A stretch of 17,198 bases of DNA, from NCBI GenBank assembly GCA_027449725.1, contig DAIDLB010000085.1:1-17198 (forward strand). The letters are read 5' to 3'. The number at the start of each line of letters is the position of its first letter. Within the stretch, counting starts at the first letter, position 1. Shown piece by piece: positions 13,639 to 17,198 of this stretch. The DNA comes from Chlamydiota bacterium. GTDB taxonomy: Bacteria > Chlamydiota > Chlamydiia > Chlamydiales > SM23-39. The position numbers were made by a program, and so were the translations under genes. The notes under the pieces were generated by a model. It saw only the letters and a program-made list of their open reading frames with translations. It ran no database searches and had not been told where the DNA came from.

Positions 13639-14348
13639 ACGAAACTCCTTAACTGTTGGATCGCCTGTTTTAAGTCGGGTTGACTAAATAGATAATTGCC
13701 GCTGACGAGGACGTTCGCACCGGCCTCGACGCACTCTTTGCCGGTCTCGTTGTTGATGCCGCCGTCGACCTGGATATCGAAAGGAGGAAGCGCATCGGAT
13801 TTCAGCTCCGGTTTAGCTACAATGCCCCCCTGCCGAATCCGGTTCCTGTCGCAATATTCGCGAGCCAGGCGGATTTTTTCGAGCATTTCGGGCATAAACT
13901 TCTGCCCGCCGAATCCGGGGCTGACCGTCATGATCAAGACGAGATCGCATTGGATGAGATACTTTTGGATCATCGCGAACGAAGTTTCAGGCCTAAAGGC
14001 AAGTCCCGCCTTGCATCCGCAGCGGCGGATAAAGGCAAGCGTATCGTCCACATCCTCGGTCGCCTCAAAATGGAACGTAATCCGGTCAGCTCCCGCCTCG
14101 ACAAATTTTTCGATGTAGTCGAATGGATTGTAAATCATCAGGTGAAGGTCGAGAAAAAGAGGCGTTGCCTTGTTGATCGCGGCCGTTGCGCGCGGGCCCA
14201 AGGTCAGGTTCGGGACAAAATGGCCGTCCATGATGTCGACATGGATTCCATCGGCGCCGGCCGCCTCGAGCCGTCTGGCTTCGTCGGCCAGCCGTCCGAA
14301 ATCGCCGGACAAAATAGAAGGTTCGATTCGAATTGGTCTTTTATGCAT
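13635..14348 (-). CDS. rpe: Ribulose-phosphate 3-epimerase
   Basis: Rpe interconverts ribulose-5-phosphate and xylulose-5-phosphate in the pentose phosphate pathway. The 237-aa TIM barrel has EPSILSGDFG (9-18), HVDIMDGHFVPN (36-47, metal ligands H36 and D38), DLHLMI (67-72, H69), MTVSPGFGGQKF and VDGGIN (second catalytic aspartate). ATG at 14348 has only a weak purine stretch before it, and a 102-base gap with a large inverted repeat separates it from the upstream gene; it is the only gene in the run without close coupling. The stop overlaps the yvcK start by four bases. Confidence 0.96.
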   Translation of the reverse strand: MHKRPIRIEPSILSGDFGRLADEARRLEAAGADGIHVDIMDGHFVPNLTLGPRATAAINKATPLFLDLHLMIYNPFDYIEKFVEAGADRITFHFEATEDVDDTLAFIRRCGCKAGLAFRPETSFAMIQKYLIQCDLVLIMTVSPGFGGQKFMPEMLEKIRLAREYCDRNRIRQGGIVAKPELKSDALPPFDIQVDGGINNETGKECVEAGANVLVSGNYLFSQPDLKQAIQQLRSFV

Positions 14349-14365
14349 GCGTTCACTTCAAAGCA

Positions 14366-14441
14366 GAGGGAATTGCAAAGCTCGCTTCGCAGGTCGAAAA
14401 ACGATGATTTTGACCTACGAAGCGAGCTTTTCAATTTCCTC
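14366..14441. repeat. Large imperfect inverted repeat between rpe and the upstream gene
   Basis: Left arm 14366-14400 and right arm 14408-14441 pair over about 34 positions with three mismatches and one bulged G, around a seven-base loop ACGATGA. The core AAAGCTCGCTTCG (14377-14389) matches its complement exactly. It begins 9 bases after the stop of the 643-aa gene (minus) and fills most of the 102-base gap. No clear U-tract follows on the minus strand, so it is not a standard terminator there. Confidence 0.85.
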
Positions 14442-14450
14442 GGATCTCCG

Positions 14451-16382
14451 TTATAGCTCAGAGGAAGCATTTTCCAAGAGTCTTTTTTGCAAAGCTGCGT
14501 CATCGCTCTGCAAGAGAAGGCCGGCGGAAGAGCCGCCGTCTTGGTCTAGGAGGAACGTGATGAGCTGGTGGGGAGGGATTCGAAGCGAGGCAATCCTCGA
14601 GCGCCATTCGTTATCTACACTTGGATAAACCGCCATTACCCGTTTTTCGTCTTGCTTTACGAACACCTTTTGATTCGACTGGAGGAAAAAGAGAAAGAGC
14701 TGCTTGAGCTTTTCCACCTCCATAACGCTTCTCATTTCAACGGGGGCAAGGCTATAGAAAAACTTTTCCAGAAGAATCGAGTGCTGGTCCGCGGTCTTGC
14801 CGAGCGCCCGTTTTAAGGCGAGAAGCACTTCGCTCTGCTTGTGAATCATGCCGCCATTATAGTCCCTCACCTCGCCGAGAACGCGGGTGATTTCGGCGAC
14901 GACTTTATCTCGCGCCCGATAGAGATCAACGGAATGATCCTGCCGTAAAAAGGGAGAGAGTTCCAGGCTAGCCCGAAAGACCGTCGCCTCTTTCGCGTGC
15001 TTGCGGCCAAGCGGACCCAAGTTGCGCACCCGTTCCGGAGACAATTTTAGATCCGACGGCGCACGGGCAAACAGCTCGGCGGCCCCCTCCCCTTCTTCTC
15101 CGCGCACGCAAAGGAGAATAACCGTAAAGAAAATCTCCTGGCCGCGCAGCTCGTCGAACGAAATGATCATCTGGGGCAGGTCGGTTACGAAGCGGAGCTG
15201 GCGCCCAAGCACCATGATATTTCGAAGAACCTCTTCTTCGTTTCTCGGCATGAAGATCGGGTGCGCGAGCTGCTCAATATGGTTTTTGATGTGTTGGGGC
15301 AAATGGACTCGGAGCGACTGCACCTCTTCATGGGTGAACTCGCCGCCACCCTCTCTTTCGATCTCCAAGTAATTCGTCTGAATCGCCTTCGCGCGGTCGG
15401 AGAATCCCGACCCTTCTACAATGCGGATTCCGGGGAGCGTACGGGAAATCGCGGCGATAAGATGGCTCTCTTCAAATACCTCGTGGCCGCTGAGAAAGTT
15501 GATGCCGGCGAGGACGCCGAGCACAGACCTTCCCTCGGCCAGCTTCGTTTTGAGGAACTTCAAGATGACGTGGCGCTTGGCCGGGAACACCTCGATATTC
15601 TGCTTGAGCAGCTTTTGGACCGAATAGAGATTGGAGATGATCCTGCTGATGTGGTGGTAGTCGCGCGCCTTTTTAAAGTCATCCCGGCATGTGACAAGAA
15701 AATGCTGCATCTGGGAGAAGATCCCATGGTCGAAGTCTTTAGATCTGCTCTGAATGAGAGAGCCGATCTTTTCCTGGATCATCGCCGTTTTACCATCGCT
15801 TGAGAGCCCCTTGAACTCGAGGATCCTTCTCGCATGATAATGAGAGACGACGCCAAGGCGTACCTCCGTTACAATCTGCGCGAGATTGCGGCGCGCTTCT
15901 TCCAGTTCCTGGGAGCTTCGGATCTGGACGACGATTTCCGCTACGCTCAAAAGCTCGTCGGAGAGTTTCGGCAAACGGACGTCGGAAGCAAAAAACAGCT
16001 CGACGTTCATCCTTTTCTGCGGCAGCAGCCAGCGGCTGACCATCTCATAAAAGAAATAACAGGCGTTTTGCCTATATTTGCAAAGGAGCTGGATCGCAAG
16101 CGTGCAGGGCGAGCTCTTGAGTTCAGTGTGGGTCACAATCGGCAAAATGTCATTGAAACGGGCTCTGGAGGCAGTTGTGAAAATCGGCTCCAAAGAACCC
16201 GAAAATCGACTGGGCCCGAGTTTTGCAACTGCCTCTTGGGAAAAAGGGCTCTCCGGCGCCTCCAATAAATCTCCGGGAATCAGTTTCCGGATCAAATCCT
16301 GGGCGCCTTCCCTATAATAGACCGCATCTTCCTGTAGAGGCCCGCATCCAAACTCAAACTCATCCAACCCTGCAACTAACAT
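14451..16382 (-). CDS. Conserved-looking protein of unknown function, 643 aa
   Basis: This is a long intact frame whose codon use resembles its neighbours. ATG at 16382 sits behind AGGA and overlaps the lysC stop by seven bases, so translation is probably coupled. I recognise no family. No signal peptide or transmembrane segment is visible. The N-terminal third is mixed (GLDEFEFGCGP, then aromatic YRQNACYFFYEMVSRW near 103-118). The middle is largely helical and charged (SSQELEEARRNLAQIV, RDYHHISRIISNLYSVQKLL). After it come ISFDELRGQEIFFTVILLCV and VRDYNGGMIHKQSEVLLALK near 535-555. The last 60 residues include VFVKQDEKRVMAVYPSVDNEW. It has no ACT-like regulatory signature that I can see. 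It may be a Chlamydiae-specific cytoplasmic protein; function unknown. Confidence 0.85.
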   Translation of the reverse strand: MLVAGLDEFEFGCGPLQEDAVYYREGAQDLIRKLIPGDLLEAPESPFSQEAVAKLGPSRFSGSLEPIFTTASRARFNDILPIVTHTELKSSPCTLAIQLLCKYRQNACYFFYEMVSRWLLPQKRMNVELFFASDVRLPKLSDELLSVAEIVVQIRSSQELEEARRNLAQIVTEVRLGVVSHYHARRILEFKGLSSDGKTAMIQEKIGSLIQSRSKDFDHGIFSQMQHFLVTCRDDFKKARDYHHISRIISNLYSVQKLLKQNIEVFPAKRHVILKFLKTKLAEGRSVLGVLAGINFLSGHEVFEESHLIAAISRTLPGIRIVEGSGFSDRAKAIQTNYLEIEREGGGEFTHEEVQSLRVHLPQHIKNHIEQLAHPIFMPRNEEEVLRNIMVLGRQLRFVTDLPQMIISFDELRGQEIFFTVILLCVRGEEGEGAAELFARAPSDLKLSPERVRNLGPLGRKHAKEATVFRASLELSPFLRQDHSVDLYRARDKVVAEITRVLGEVRDYNGGMIHKQSEVLLALKRALGKTADQHSILLEKFFYSLAPVEMRSVMEVEKLKQLFLFFLQSNQKVFVKQDEKRVMAVYPSVDNEWRSRIASLRIPPHQLITFLLDQDGGSSAGLLLQSDDAALQKRLLENASSEL

Positions 16383-17149
16383 CCTTCCTCATAGACGATT
16401 TCCGGTTTTCTTGCCGCACCGAAGCCAACGACACTGCCCGGCTGCCCGGCCGCTTGGATCGGATAGACCTCAAGCCGGATGCCGTTTTTCTCCGCAAGCG
16501 CAATCGAACGGGCGTGAAGCACGCGCGCGCCGCTTTTTGCCATAGAGACTGCCTGGCCGTAAGAAAGCCTCTCCAGCCTTTTAGCCAAGGGATCATTTTT
16601 AGGATCGCTCTCGAAAATAGCCCCTACGTCCTTATAAAACTCTACCGCTTGCGATCCAAGAGCCGCTCCGAGGGCTACCGCCGTCGTATCGGAGCCGCCC
16701 CTTCCGAGCGTCGTAATCTCTCCGCTGAGGCTCACGCCCTGAAATCCGGCCACGATCGCGATTTGCCCCCGGTCAAGAGCCGAGAGGATCCTCTTGGGGC
16801 GAACGTCGACGATTTTCGCGTCGCTATGATCGTCAGTGGTGATGATCCCCGACTGGCTGCCGGTAAAGCTGACCGCCTCGACGCCAAGAGACGCAAGAGC
16901 CATCGCCAGAAGCGAGATGCTGATCCTCTCACCTACTGAAACGAGCATGTCCTGCTCTCTTTTCGGCGGGTTCGGATTCACGCTTTTGGCAAGTTCAAAA
17001 AGCTGGTTTGTCGTGTCGCCCATCGCGCTCACGACTACAACCAACCGAGGATTTGCATTCATTTTTCCCACAATCAACTGCGCGATGGACCGGAAAGAAT
17101 CCGAGCTCAGAACGCTCGCTCCTCCGAATTTTAAGATGCATGGCTTCAT
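16376..17149 (-). CDS. lysC: Aspartate kinase, catalytic domain only (no ACT domains)
   Basis: Aspartokinase phosphorylates aspartate at the head of lysine/diaminopimelate, threonine and methionine synthesis. The 257-aa protein has LKFGGASV (6-13), VVVSAMGDTTN (38-48), GERIS (73-77), IVAGFQG (132-138), TLGRGGSDTTAVALG (147-161), DVGAIFESDP (174-183) and LHARSI (211-216), the full kinase domain. It stops shortly after the EVYP strand, where usual monofunctional enzymes (400-450 aa) go on to two ACT domains. AGGAGG lies three bases before the first ATG (17152) and six before the second (17149); I prefer the second. The frame ends naturally, not at the window edge. It is followed by the coupled 643-aa gene. 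It may be insensitive to lysine feedback, or act on another substrate. Confidence 0.9.
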   Translation of the reverse strand: MKPCILKFGGASVLSSDSFRSIAQLIVGKMNANPRLVVVVSAMGDTTNQLFELAKSVNPNPPKREQDMLVSVGERISISLLAMALASLGVEAVSFTGSQSGIITTDDHSDAKIVDVRPKRILSALDRGQIAIVAGFQGVSLSGEITTLGRGGSDTTAVALGAALGSQAVEFYKDVGAIFESDPKNDPLAKRLERLSYGQAVSMAKSGARVLHARSIALAEKNGIRLEVYPIQAAGQPGSVVGFGAARKPEIVYEEGC

Positions 17150-17172
17150 CATATTCCTCCTGGGGACCGGCT

Positions 17173-17178
17173 ATCATA
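17173..17178 (-). promoter_or_regulatory. Possible -10 box upstream of lysC
   Basis: TATGAT on the minus strand would place a start near 17165, about 15 bases before the lysC ATG. The matching -35 would fall at or beyond the window edge, so this cannot be confirmed. Confidence 0.2.
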
Positions 17179-17198
17179 ATCGCGAAAAGCCGGGCAGG

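Overview
The window looks chlamydial, most likely an environmental or metagenomic lineage (order Parachlamydiales or similar) rather than the pathogenic genus Chlamydia. The strongest sign is the block rpe ... efp-accB-accC: I recall the same genes in the same order in Chlamydia trachomatis (CT121-CT124), and the EF-P encoded here resembles, from memory, the divergent CT122-type paralogue, with the same EYIQRV ending. GC content, counted by hand on a few lines, ranges from the low 40s to the high 50s percent and is mostly above 50 percent. That is high for Chlamydiae, so the placement rests on gene content and order, not composition.

Layout. (1) 1-439, minus: start of a secreted outer-membrane-like protein cut by the window edge. 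It is divergent from putP (492-1925, Na+/solute symporter), which is followed by surE (1980-2816), both plus. (2) 2747-3621, minus: a D-Ala-D-Ala dipeptidase and an overlapping small lipoprotein, converging on surE. (3) 3725-3880: tRNA-Val(UAC) and tRNA-Asp(GUC), followed on the same strand by a YitT-family membrane protein and a LOG-family protein. (4) 5583-5734: a symmetric array of five perfect hairpins between the convergent LOG gene and phrB (photolyase, minus). (5) 7136-8269, plus: an unrecognised alpha/beta-hydrolase-like protein. (6) 8248-17149, minus: a tightly packed ten-gene run, in transcription order lysC (kinase domain only), a 643-aa unknown protein, rpe, yvcK, a HAD phosphatase, efp, accB, accC, hpt and rfbA.

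The ten-gene run mixes central metabolism (aspartate kinase, pentose phosphate epimerase, fatty-acid initiation, purine salvage, dTDP-sugar synthesis) with translation (EF-P) and a cell-wall/carbon regulator (YvcK). Its genes overlap or sit within 3 nt of each other except for one 102-nt gap, almost filled by a large imperfect inverted repeat. Half of the ten start on TTG or GTG, usually behind a good Shine-Dalgarno and inside the previous gene, which suggests translational coupling.

No gene-free stretch exceeds about 160 bases. I saw no CRISPR array, insertion sequence, phage gene or rRNA. The least explained items are the hairpin array, the kinase-only aspartokinase coupled to the 643-aa protein, the alpha/beta hydrolase, and the inverted repeat before rpe.
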